In this document: piece by piece, positions 1 through 5,965 of the stretch | How the letters are laid out: every line of letters begins with the position of its first letter | How positions within the stretch are numbered: the first letter of the stretch is position 1 | Assembly (NCBI GenBank): GCA_021780585.1 | Contig: JAJXYM010000342.1 | Span: 1-5,965 of the forward strand | Source of the DNA: Deltaproteobacteria bacterium | GTDB taxonomy: Bacteria; Desulfobacterota; Binatia; Binatales; Binataceae | DNA length: 5,965 nucleotides | Direction of reading: 5' to 3' | Program-made: the position numbers and the translations under genes | Notes under the pieces: model-generated | Database searches by the model: none | What the model saw: the letters and a program-made list of their open reading frames with translations, nothing else | What the model was told of the DNA's origin: nothing

Positions 1-883
1 GGCTCTTCGCCTTTATGCTCTGATAGGCATTAAGGGCTCCTTCGCCAAAGATGTCGTACCACGATGAAACGTGGAGCATCGGCACACTGACGCTCGACGC
101 ATGCCGGTTCACGTTGGCGCGATACCAGTATTCGCCATCCTCCGCATGCGCAATATGATCGGCAAAATACGGAGCGGTCTCCTTGAGCAAGTCGCCCCAA
201 TCCTTGATCGGCAGGTGGCGATACCATTTATCGGTCAGCGGCGTGAACGCATTCAGACCGAAACGAGTCTGTCGAATAAGAGGAAACTCCCCTCCTTCGA
301 CATATTCCTTGACCTTCTCGAACAAGTCATTACGCTTCAGACGCTTTAGCGTATTCAGGCCTTTGAATATCGCATACGGAACGATCCACCCCCACATCGA
401 CGCGCCGCCGGTATGATAAATCCAGCTCGCGTGGTAATTCGACGATGCGGATACCGGAGCCATCACCTGCAATGACGGCGGCATCGGATCGTTACAGGCG
501 ATCATATACTGCGTCAGTCCGAGGTAGGATTGGCCGGTCGTGCCCACACGGCCATTGGACCACGGCAGCCTTGCCGCCCACTCCACGGCGTCGTAGCCGT
601 CCTCAATCTCCTGGAAAATCGTCTCGTATTCGCCTTCGGACTGAAAGCGGCCGCGACAGTCCTGCACGATCGATACATATCCATAACGCGCGAACAGGAA
701 ATTGGGGCCGTTGGGATCGTCGGTGCCCTTCTTGTTGTAGGGAGTCCGGCTCAGCAGAACCGGAAATCGTCCCGGCTCGTCCGGGCGGATCACGTCCGCG
801 AACAGCGTGACCCCGTCCCGCGTCTTCATAGGCACGTTCTTTTCGGTTACGACCTTGTATGTTTTACGAGCTGGAACAATCAT
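1..883 (-). CDS. CocE/NonD-family serine hydrolase (X-Pro dipeptidyl-peptidase S15-like), 3' end outside window
   Basis: The minus strand is open from ATG at 883 to the left edge, giving 294 residues without a stop; the C-terminal part is missing. The start of the domain is typical of CocE/NonD hydrolases: RDGVTLFADVIRP (residues 22-34), SRTPYN (45-50) and QDCRGRFQSEGEY (74-86). The nucleophile elbow is GQSYLG (117-122), with S119 as the predicted nucleophile. SWYDIF (274-279) carries the predicted catalytic Asp, D277. The catalytic His would lie beyond the edge. The family has an alpha/beta hydrolase fold with a helical cap and a C-terminal jelly-roll domain, usually 550-650 residues, so about half is present. 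Members cleave esters, amides or X-Pro peptides; the substrate here cannot be told. No signal peptide is visible, suggesting a cytoplasmic enzyme. The start is supported by GGAGG just upstream; the ATG 5 bases earlier meets a stop after two codons. It is transcribed divergently from the permease. Confidence 0.93.
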   Translation of the reverse strand, partial: MIVPARKTYKVVTEKNVPMKTRDGVTLFADVIRPDEPGRFPVLLSRTPYNKKGTDDPNGPNFLFARYGYVSIVQDCRGRFQSEGEYETIFQEIEDGYDAVEWAARLPWSNGRVGTTGQSYLGLTQYMIACNDPMPPSLQVMAPVSASSNYHASWIYHTGGASMWGWIVPYAIFKGLNTLKRLKRNDLFEKVKEYVEGGEFPLIRQTRFGLNAFTPLTDKWYRHLPIKDWGDLLKETAPYFADHIAHAEDGEYWYRANVNRHASSVSVPMLHVSSWYDIFGEGALNAYQSIKAKS

Positions 884-888
884 TTCAT

Positions 889-893
889 CCTCC
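889..893 (-). promoter_or_regulatory. Shine-Dalgarno site of the CocE-like gene
   Basis: On the minus strand GGAGG is followed by five bases and then the ATG at 883. This supports that start. A second ATG in between (888-886) is immediately closed by a TGA that overlaps the real start, so it cannot begin the gene. Confidence 0.7.
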
Positions 894-938
894 AGGCGCC
901 ACGCTGGTCAAAGAGAGTTCGGCGGGCCTGCAAGTTCA

Positions 939-951
939 GATCGTCACGATC
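939..951. promoter_or_regulatory. Perfect 13-bp dyad in the divergent intergenic region, possible operator
   Basis: GATCGT-C-ACGATC is a perfect 6+1+6 inverted repeat, lying 55 bases upstream of the CocE-like start and within the 222-bp region shared with the divergent permease gene. The position fits an operator. A dyad of this size is expected fairly often by chance in a region of this length, so support is weak. I saw no convincing -35/-10 pair for either gene here. Confidence 0.2.
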
Positions 952-1105
952 CGTCGGGGCGAAAATCGCGACCTCGGAGACGATCGCAAAAATGACCGGA
1001 CCCTGGCAATGGCCGGGGAAGAGATAGACGCGCTTATCGTATGCGGATAAAGGATCGCTACCAGGTATCTCGCCGGGCCGAGGGCGCGTCCCGAACGATG
1101 CGCAT

Positions 1106-2200
1106 ATGAATCAGAATAACGAAACCTTCGTAAGGGCCGACCGGCGATTGCCGGGGCTTTCGAACGCCGCGATCGCCGCGTTCGCGCTGCTTGCCGCGGC
1201 GGGACTCCAGTATGTGAAATGGGCGCCATCGTGGCATCGGCTCAGGCTGATCGCCGCTGGCGGTCACATGGGCGGGTCAATCCTGGCCGCCGGAGGATAT
1301 CCGGACGCGGCGTCATGGCGAGCGGCATGGACCTACGCATGGGCATACGGCCGCGAGATCTGGAAGGCGCTGCTGCTGGGTTTGCTTCTGGGAACCGGCG
1401 TGCAGGCGCTCATACCCGGCCGGTGGGTCAGAACTTTGTTTGGCGGCGCGGGCTATCGCGGCGTCGGCGCGGCGGGCTTGATCGCCGTGCCATCGATGAT
1501 GTGCACGTGCTGCGCGGCGCCCGTGGCGGTGGGACTCAGGCAGGCCGGGGCGTCGGCGCGGGCGACGCTCGCGTACTGGCTCGGAAATCCGGCGCTTAAT
1601 CCGGCGACGCTGATTCTGATCGGCTTCGTGCTCGGTTGGAAGTGGCTGGCCCTGCGATTGACGTTGGGAGTGCTGCTGGTCTTTGGCGGGAGCTATCTGC
1701 TTGCTGGCGCGACGGATCTCGATCGTATCTCCGCGTCCGCTCCAGCCGCGATCGACGCTTCGGCCGCGGGCGCCGGGGGCTTCGCACAATCTCCATGGCG
1801 CCGATGGTCCGTGGAACTCTGGCGACTGGCGATTTCGCTCGTTCCGGAATACGTGGCGCTGATTTTTCTTCTGGGCGTGGCGCGCGCCTGGCTCTTTCCG
1901 CTTCCGGTCGAGGGCCACGCTGTGATTAGCGGCGTTTGGTGGACGGTGGCCCTGGCGGCCGCGGGCACGCTCTTCGCCATTCCCACTGCCGCCGAGATTC
2001 CGATCGTGCAGACCATGATGGCTGCCGGACTGGGGATCGCGCCTGCCGCGGCGCTCCTGGTCACGCTTCCGACCGTAAGTTTGCCCTCGCTCGCGATGAT
2101 GACGAAGGCGCTCCCGGCCAAGGTCTTGATCGCGGTCGGATTGCTGGTCACGGCAACCGGCCTGCTGGCCGCCGCCATCGTTTACGCCTTGCCGTTTTGA
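1106..2200 (+). CDS. Polytopic permease of the ArsP/YraQ (DUF318) family
   Basis: This 364-residue protein is almost wholly hydrophobic. Likely membrane segments lie at about 20-37, 85-103, 117-143, 165-178, 182-201, 244-264, 273-293, 303-329 and 337-362, with an Ala/Ser-rich hydrophilic loop near 202-240. Two repeat-like signatures match the family: PSMMCTCCAAPVAVGL (129-144) followed by GNPALNPATLIL (160-171), and IPTAAEIPIVQ (292-302) followed by LPTVSLPSLAMMTKAL (321-336). The first contains C133, C135 and C136 within the membrane. Some family members export organoarsenicals, while others such as YraQ have no settled substrate; the thiol cluster makes soft-metal or metalloid chemistry plausible but unproven. 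No ars genes are seen nearby. The frame is open upstream only to a TAG at 1025 with no other start codon, so ATG 1106 is chosen, although no clear Shine-Dalgarno precedes it. The length is normal for the family. The ftsH gene follows after 130 bp. Confidence 0.88.
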   Translation: MNQNNETFVRADRRLPGLSNAAIAAFALLAAAGLQYVKWAPSWHRLRLIAAGGHMGGSILAAGGYPDAASWRAAWTYAWAYGREIWKALLLGLLLGTGVQALIPGRWVRTLFGGAGYRGVGAAGLIAVPSMMCTCCAAPVAVGLRQAGASARATLAYWLGNPALNPATLILIGFVLGWKWLALRLTLGVLLVFGGSYLLAGATDLDRISASAPAAIDASAAGAGGFAQSPWRRWSVELWRLAISLVPEYVALIFLLGVARAWLFPLPVEGHAVISGVWWTVALAAAGTLFAIPTAAEIPIVQTMMAAGLGIAPAAALLVTLPTVSLPSLAMMTKALPAKVLIAVGLLVTATGLLAAAIVYALPF

Positions 2201-2226
2201 CCGTGCTTCCCGGGGACTTCCGCGCG

Positions 2227-2246
2227 GCGCTGATTCCAATCAGCGC
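2227..2246. terminator. Perfect 9-bp inverted repeat after the permease gene: terminator-like hairpin or operator
   Basis: GCGCTGATT and AATCAGCGC are exact reverse complements separated by CC, starting 27 bases after the permease stop. As RNA this would fold into an eight-pair stem with a TCCA loop, followed by only three T residues, so it is a weak intrinsic terminator at best. It also ends directly beside the -35 box of the candidate ftsH promoter, so an operator for a dimeric regulator is an equal alternative. Confidence 0.4.
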
Positions 2247-2247
2247 T

Positions 2248-2277
2248 TTGACACTGCCCGAAGTCCCGCCACACAAT
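2248..2277 (+). promoter_or_regulatory. Candidate sigma70 promoter for ftsH
   Basis: A consensus -35 box TTGACA (2248-2253) is followed by an 18-base spacer and CACAAT (2272-2277), which matches four of six positions of the -10 consensus. Transcription would begin near 2284, leaving a leader of roughly 45 bases before the ftsH start. The -35 box abuts the inverted repeat at 2227-2246. The call rests on sequence match only. Confidence 0.4.
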
Positions 2278-2301
2278 GCCTGGAGCCGTCCGTCACGGGG
2301 C

Positions 2302-2330
2302 AAATTTGTCGACGGCCACGGAAATTTGAC
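2302..2330. repeat. Pair of AAATTTG direct repeats just before ftsH
   Basis: AAATTTGTC (2302-2310) and AAATTTGAC (2322-2330) share eight of nine bases and start 20 bp apart, about two helical turns. The first lies within the short palindrome CAAATTTG (2301-2308). Both fall in the predicted 5' leader of ftsH, in otherwise GC-rich DNA. They could be tandem half-sites for a regulator or affect the leader structure. Only a weak GGA (2320-2322) serves as a possible Shine-Dalgarno. Chance is not excluded. Confidence 0.22.
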
Positions 2331-4367
2331 ATGGCGCAGCGGTCGGCCGAACCACCCGGCGGAAACCCCCGGGAAAAGTCAAAGTTTTCCTCGAGCTTGT
2401 GGCTCTGGTGGATGGTTTCCACGTTTCTGCTGGTCTGGAGCCTGTTCAGCTTATGGCCGCAACAGCCACCCGAAGTAGCCAAAATTCCCTACTCGACCTT
2501 TCTGGATCAGGTGCGCCTCGGCGACGTTGCGACGGTCCACATCGTCGCCGACACGATCACCGGAACTTTCGTCAAGCCCGAACTTTGGCCCGAGCCCGAA
2601 CGGCAAGCCGAATCGAATGCGGCCGGGCCGGCGGCGTCTCCCGCCCGGCCGAACCCCGGCGAAAAGTCGTTATCTTCCCAGGCTGATACCGCCGCGCCCA
2701 CAACACCACCCGCGCCAACTCAATACCGTCGCTTCCGCACGACTTTCCCGGCGGCTGTCGGCGATCCGCGTCTCCTGCCGACGCTGGAAGCCCATCACGT
2801 CGTCGTGGACGTGTCCGCGCCGACGAGGCCCTGGCTCCTCGATATGTTGATCAACTGGCTTCCGATGTTGCTGCTGATCGGGCTTTTCTGGTGGATGGCC
2901 GCCAATGCGGGGCGATCTCAGTCAGGGATGTTCGGTTTTGGCCGCGCCAAAGCGCGGCGCTATTCGAGCGACCAGCCTAAGGTCACGTTCAGCGACGTGG
3001 CGGGGGCGGACGAGGCCAAGGCCGAGTTGCAGGAGGAAGTCGATTTTCTGAGTAATCCCAAAAAGTACCGCGACCTGGGCGCCCGCATCCCCCGCGGAGT
3101 CCTGCTGGTCGGACCGCCCGGGACGGGAAAGACCTTGCTGGCGCGGGCCGTCGCCGGTGAGGCTGGAGTGCCGTTCTTCAGCATCAACGCCTCCGAATTC
3201 GTCGAAATGTTCGTTGGCGTGGGCGCCAGTCGCGTGCGCGATCTCTTTCGCCAGGCCAAAGAAGCAGCCCCCGCTATCGTGTTCATAGACGAACTTGACG
3301 CCGTCGGCAGACGCCGCGGCGCCGGAGTGGGAACCGGCAGCGACGAGCGGGAGCAGACGCTTAATCAGTTACTCGGCGAACTCGATGGCTTCGATCCGCA
3401 TTCTGAAGTCATCTTGCTGGCCGCGACCAACCGGCCGGATGTCCTCGATCCCGCCCTTCTGCGCCCGGGACGCTTTGACCGCCGCGTCGTCGTAGGATTG
3501 CCGGATCGCAAAGGCCGTGAAGGTATCCTGCGCATCCACGCGAGTCGATTGCGGCTGGCCGAGGATGTTGATCTCTCGCTTCTCGCCAAAATTACGATTG
3601 GCCTCAATGGCGCCGATCTGGCCAATCTGTGCAACGAGGCGGCGCTAATCGCCGCTCGCCACAGCCAAAACACAGTGGCTATGGCGCAATTCAGCGAAGC
3701 CCACGACAAGGTGCGGCTGGGTGCGGCCCATCCTCAACTGATGGATCCGAATGAGCGTCGCGTGGTCGCCTATCATGAGGCGGGACACGCGCTGGTCGCG
3801 TGGCTTACGCCCGCCGCGGATCCCGTCCAGAAAGTGTCGATCGTGCCTCACGGGCTGGCCTTGGGCGTCACCGAGCAAGTCCCGGGTGAGGAGCGTCACA
3901 ACTTCAGCCTGGCCTATTTGAAGGCGCGCCTCGCGGTGATGTTGGGCGGCCGGACCGCCGAAGAGATCGCCATCGGCGAGATTACGACTGGCGCCGAAAA
4001 TGATCTGGTCGAAGCGACCCGGCTGGCCCGCCGCATGGTCACGCGCTGGGGGATGGGGCAGCTCGGACCGATCGCTTTCCGAACCGACGAGCAACAACCT
4101 TTCCTGGGATACGAACTGTCTCAAAGACCCGACTATAGCGAAGCGACCGCCGCCGCAATCGATGTGGAAGTGCGGCGGTTGTTGGATCAGGCTCATGACG
4201 AAGTACGCAGCCACCTGACCGAGTCACGGGATCGACTGGATCGGCTGGCCGATGCACTGTTGCGGGAAGAGACCGTCGAGTTGGCCGAGCTTGAGCGGAT
4301 CCTCGGGCCGCAATCTCAGACGGAAACGCCAACGATCGAACCGCGCGCCGTCGCCCATTCGCGCTAA
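2331..4367 (+). CDS. ftsH: FtsH, membrane-anchored AAA+ ATP-dependent zinc metalloprotease
   Basis: This 678-residue protein has the full FtsH plan: a short cytoplasmic tail, first membrane helix (about 23-42), extracytoplasmic domain (about 43-166), second helix (about 168-192), AAA+ ATPase and M41 peptidase. Walker A is GPPGTGKT (261-268) and Walker B IVFIDELD (316-323). The pore loop is FVEMFVGVGASR (290-301, aromatic F294), and the second region of homology has arginines R381 and R384. The zinc site is HEAGH (482-486), with D558 in TTGAEND (552-558) as likely third ligand. FtsH hexamers unfold and degrade membrane and misfolded proteins. The extracytoplasmic part begins typically (IPYSTFLDQV, 52-61) but carries a Pro/Ala-rich insert at about 84-130, making it some 50 residues longer than in E. 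coli FtsH. Small departures include IDELD for the usual IDEID, GLNGADL (424-430) for GFSGADL or GFTGADL, and WGMGQLGP (573-580). It could be the housekeeping copy or an accessory paralogue. ATG 2331 is the first start in frame and precedes the first helix. Confidence 0.97.
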   Translation: MAQRSAEPPGGNPREKSKFSSSLWLWWMVSTFLLVWSLFSLWPQQPPEVAKIPYSTFLDQVRLGDVATVHIVADTITGTFVKPELWPEPERQAESNAAGPAASPARPNPGEKSLSSQADTAAPTTPPAPTQYRRFRTTFPAAVGDPRLLPTLEAHHVVVDVSAPTRPWLLDMLINWLPMLLLIGLFWWMAANAGRSQSGMFGFGRAKARRYSSDQPKVTFSDVAGADEAKAELQEEVDFLSNPKKYRDLGARIPRGVLLVGPPGTGKTLLARAVAGEAGVPFFSINASEFVEMFVGVGASRVRDLFRQAKEAAPAIVFIDELDAVGRRRGAGVGTGSDEREQTLNQLLGELDGFDPHSEVILLAATNRPDVLDPALLRPGRFDRRVVVGLPDRKGREGILRIHASRLRLAEDVDLSLLAKITIGLNGADLANLCNEAALIAARHSQNTVAMAQFSEAHDKVRLGAAHPQLMDPNERRVVAYHEAGHALVAWLTPAADPVQKVSIVPHGLALGVTEQVPGEERHNFSLAYLKARLAVMLGGRTAEEIAIGEITTGAENDLVEATRLARRMVTRWGMGQLGPIAFRTDEQQPFLGYELSQRPDYSEATAAAIDVEVRRLLDQAHDEVRSHLTESRDRLDRLADALLREETVELAELERILGPQSQTETPTIEPRAVAHSR

Positions 4368-4374
4368 AGTAATA

Positions 4375-4399
4375 CAATTTACGATTTCAGCGTAATTTG
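4375..4399. other. Imperfect AT-rich stem-loop just after ftsH
   Basis: CAATTTACG (4375-4383) and CGTAATTTG (4391-4399) pair at eight of nine positions, with one T-T mismatch, around a seven-base loop. The structure begins eight bases after the ftsH stop. No T run follows, so it is not a classical intrinsic terminator. It could stabilise the mRNA 3' end, or be chance in a locally AT-rich patch. Confidence 0.28.
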
Positions 4400-4843
4400 C
4401 GCACTGAATTGAGCGCGGTCTAAATCAGAGACGCGGCCACTTCCAGTCCGAAGGGGGCAGACTCTTCGAGCATCCTACGCCGTCCATGGCTTGCCACACG
4501 GTCGGGATTTGCTCTATGCATAGTCCGCCTTGGAGACTCGACACAAAAAATTCAGTTAGTGACGATTGGGCCGGGCAAATGCGCGATTCCACCACCAATA
4601 GCGACGTTACATCTCTCTTACGGGGCGATGATTTCAGCGATCGGCTCGTGACGCCCGGTCGAAAGTCGATGAAAGCGGCGGCGATGCTGAACGCTTCATC
4701 CTCGAACGCGGGGAATCGTATTCGTTTGACAATTTTCGCGGACTCGGAAACGCGACGGGCTCGACGGCAGCGCGCGGTCGCTCCAGAGCGAAGGCGCTGA
4801 CCGGACACTCGATTGCCTGCCGCATGGTCAAACTGCGCACAAC

Positions 4844-4875
4844 CATTGGAGCGGCCGGCGCGGCCAAATCCAATG
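4844..4875. promoter_or_regulatory. Nested inverted repeat upstream of the secreted-protein gene
   Basis: CATTGGA (4844-4850) and TCCAATG (4869-4875) are exact reverse complements. Within the 18 bases between them, GGCC (4853-4856) and GGCC (4862-4865) form a second stem around GGCGC. The two stems can stack as one hairpin with a small internal loop. It ends 22 bases before the Shine-Dalgarno of the next gene. It could be an operator, a leader hairpin controlling translation or stability, or a hairpin ending an unseen upstream transcript, though no T run follows. Confidence 0.35.
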
Positions 4876-4896
4876 TCTGATTAGTGATCGAAAAGT

Positions 4897-4906
4897 GGGA
4901 GGGGAG
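4897..4906 (+). promoter_or_regulatory. Strong Shine-Dalgarno site of the secreted-protein gene
   Basis: GGGAGGGGAG contains GGAGG (4898-4902), seven bases before the ATG at 4910. This selects ATG 4910 over the in-frame GTG at 4895, which overlaps the site itself. It is the strongest ribosome site in the window. Confidence 0.75.
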
Positions 4907-4909
4907 ATT

Positions 4910-5965
4910 ATGCATCGAGTGACGCATGGGAAAAGTTGTTATCGAGCGCTACCGGCCTTGCTTGTGGCCGCGATCGCGATCGCGACGATGACGGGAACCG
5001 CTGTCGCGGGCGCGGGATGGAATTACGGCGGACCGTTCTGCCAGAATCATGAGTTTCTGTGCACCGAGCATCATCTGGATTACGGCGGCGCCTATGTTGG
5101 CCATGACGAGCCTTCGCTGCTCTTATACGGCGGCCCGGGCGCCGGCACGAATTACTACTCGGTTTTGACCCTGCCCAAGGATTCCCCCGCGCTACCCAAG
5201 GAGAACGGCCGCGGCGGCACATATAACTTTCAGCTCCATCCGGCCTTCTGGTACGGGATGGCGCTCTGCGACACGCAATCAGCGCCCGAGTATACGACAA
5301 CCTGCACTCCCGACAGCGACGCGAACATCTTCGACAACTCCAATTCCAGCGCCCCTGATTATATCGGTTTTCATCCCGGCGCCGCGTTTATGGAACTGCA
5401 GTTCTACCCGCCCGGATGGGTTTCGTGGCCCTTGGGCGTCAGTTGCGACTCGAAGCACTGGTGCGCGGCGCTGAATATCGACAGTCTCTCGCTGGACATG
5501 AACAACGACGTTTCAAATAACAGCGATTGCCTGAATAAGGTCGGAGAGGAACCGGTCAACTTCGCCTTCATCACGCTCAACGGCGTTGCGACCACGCCGG
5601 CGAATCCGTTGAATATCAACCAGTCCACGATACCGGATCTTAAACAGGACCTGCTGATGAATCCGGGCGACAAAATCGCGGTGTCGGTTTTTGACACGCC
5701 CGCTGGCCTCAAAGTTATCCTTGACGACTTAACGACCCGTAAGAGCGGCTCGATGGTCGCGAGCATCGCCAACGGCTTCGCCCAGACCAACTTCGATCCC
5801 TCCGCCGCCACCTGCTCGACGACCCCGTACGCCTTTCATCCGATGTATCAGAGTGCGACGGCCCATACGCGAGTGCCATGGGCGGCGCATTCCTACAACG
5901 TCGCGTTCGCCGATGAGATCGGCCATTTCGAATACTGCGATGCGGTCGATTCCGAGGGCGGCAAC
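4910..5965 (+). CDS. Secreted protein of unknown function with conserved-looking Cys and aromatic motifs, 3' end outside window
   Basis: The frame is open for 352 codons from ATG 4910 to the right edge. The N-terminus is a clear Sec signal peptide: basic start (residues 1-12), hydrophobic core ALPALLVAAIAIATM (13-27) and a TAVA-GAG cleavage site, predicted after A33. The mature part visible here has nine cysteines (44, 51, 120, 132, 179, 185, 207, 302, 343), suggesting disulfides and a location outside the cytoplasm. Distinctive stretches are NFQLHPAFWYGMALCDTQS (106-124), CTPDSDANI (132-140), YIGFHPGAAFMELQFYPPGW (151-170) and a C-D-S-K-H-W-C-A-A-L run (179-188). I recall similar motifs in uncharacterised secreted proteins of environmental bacteria but cannot name a family or function. 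No catalytic motif, LPXTG signal or lipobox is seen. After the signal there is no further obvious membrane segment. It has a strong ribosome site and no close upstream gene, so it probably starts its own transcript. Codon usage looks like the neighbouring genes. Confidence 0.87.
   Translation, partial: MHRVTHGKSCYRALPALLVAAIAIATMTGTAVAGAGWNYGGPFCQNHEFLCTEHHLDYGGAYVGHDEPSLLLYGGPGAGTNYYSVLTLPKDSPALPKENGRGGTYNFQLHPAFWYGMALCDTQSAPEYTTTCTPDSDANIFDNSNSSAPDYIGFHPGAAFMELQFYPPGWVSWPLGVSCDSKHWCAALNIDSLSLDMNNDVSNNSDCLNKVGEEPVNFAFITLNGVATTPANPLNINQSTIPDLKQDLLMNPGDKIAVSVFDTPAGLKVILDDLTTRKSGSMVASIANGFAQTNFDPSAATCSTTPYAFHPMYQSATAHTRVPWAAHSYNVAFADEIGHFEYCDAVDSEGGN

Larger units (their letters stand above)
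4368..4909. other. 542-bp region with no supported gene
   Basis: The first 70 bases are AT-rich compared with the flanking genes; the rest is more mixed. Open frames exist on both strands, the longest being 104 codons on plus (4486-4800) and 127 codons on minus (4425-4808), which overlap each other. Neither has a visible Shine-Dalgarno at its ATG, neither resembles a family I know, and both have a composition typical of chance frames in GC-rich DNA, rich in Arg and Ser. I did not find a tRNA-like cloverleaf, a long repeat or transposon ends. Two stem-loop candidates at its ends are listed separately. It may hold the promoter and leader of the secreted-protein gene, an undetected small RNA, or decayed coding sequence. 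Confidence 0.5.

Noticed and set aside
530..1027. Plus-strand open frame of 165 codons opposite the CocE-like gene
   Set aside because: It is antisense to the clear hydrolase reading, which carries the GQSYLG and WYDIF motifs; no family resemblance of its own.
859..1050. Plus-strand 63-codon frame across the divergent intergenic region
   Set aside because: Its start lies inside the 5' end of the CocE-like gene on the other strand, no ribosome site precedes it, and I recognise nothing in the product.
1033..1051. TTATC/GATAA inverted repeat upstream of the permease
   Set aside because: Only five pairs around a seven-base loop; expected by chance.
1098..1109. Tiny ATG-CGC-ATA-TGA frame overlapping the permease start
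   Set aside because: Three codons with no ribosome site of its own; the overlap arises from the palindrome ATGCGCAT and need not be translated.
1313..2239. Long minus-strand open frame (308 codons) opposite the permease
   Set aside because: Its product is a low-complexity Arg/Gln/Ser-rich string, the usual shadow of a GC-rich hydrophobic gene on the other strand.
4726..4731. TTGACA as a -35 box for the secreted-protein gene
   Set aside because: No -10-like hexamer is found 16-18 bases downstream, where the sequence is AAACGCGA, and it is far from the start at 4910.
4486..4800. Plus-strand open frame of 104 codons ending in an Arg-rich tail
   Set aside because: No ribosome site before ATG 4486, no hydrophobic core or family resemblance, and mixed third-position base use unlike the neighbouring genes. 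Not excluded, but unsupported.
4425..4808. Minus-strand open frame of 127 codons in the gap after ftsH
   Set aside because: No recognisable domain, no Shine-Dalgarno at its ATG, Arg/Ser-rich composition, and it overlaps an equally long plus-strand frame; more likely chance in GC-rich DNA.

Overview
This is a high-GC bacterial chromosomal window with normal gene density. It holds four protein genes, two of them cut by the window edges. The FtsH-type protease, the signal peptide on the last protein and the hydrolase family are all bacterial. Nothing fixes the phylum. My guess is a GC-rich soil or environmental Gram-negative lineage (for example Acidobacteriota or a deltaproteobacterial relative), at low confidence.

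Layout. Positions 1-883, minus strand: N-terminal 294 residues of a CocE/NonD-type serine hydrolase whose 3' end lies left of the window. A 222-bp divergent intergenic region follows. Positions 1106-2200, plus strand: a complete polytopic permease of the ArsP/YraQ (DUF318) type with a striking MCTCC motif. A 130-bp gap contains a perfect 9-bp inverted repeat and then a good sigma70-like promoter. Positions 2331-4367, plus strand: a complete FtsH membrane AAA+ zinc protease with all catalytic motifs intact and an unusually long Pro/Ala-rich insert in its extracytoplasmic domain. A 542-bp stretch follows with no gene I can support but two stem-loop candidates. Positions 4910-5965, plus strand: a secreted, cysteine-containing protein of unknown function that runs off the right edge.

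Working together. The permease and ftsH are co-directional, but the stem-loop and candidate promoter between them suggest they are at least partly separate transcription units. FtsH degrades membrane proteins, so quality control of a neighbouring permease is conceivable, but nothing in the sequence shows it. The hydrolase is divergent and the secreted protein is separated by a long gap, so I see no single pathway linking the four genes. I found no CRISPR array, insertion sequence, tRNA, rRNA or phage gene, and no clear evidence of a new multi-gene system. The least explained items are the secreted protein, the FtsH insert and the structured intergenic DNA.
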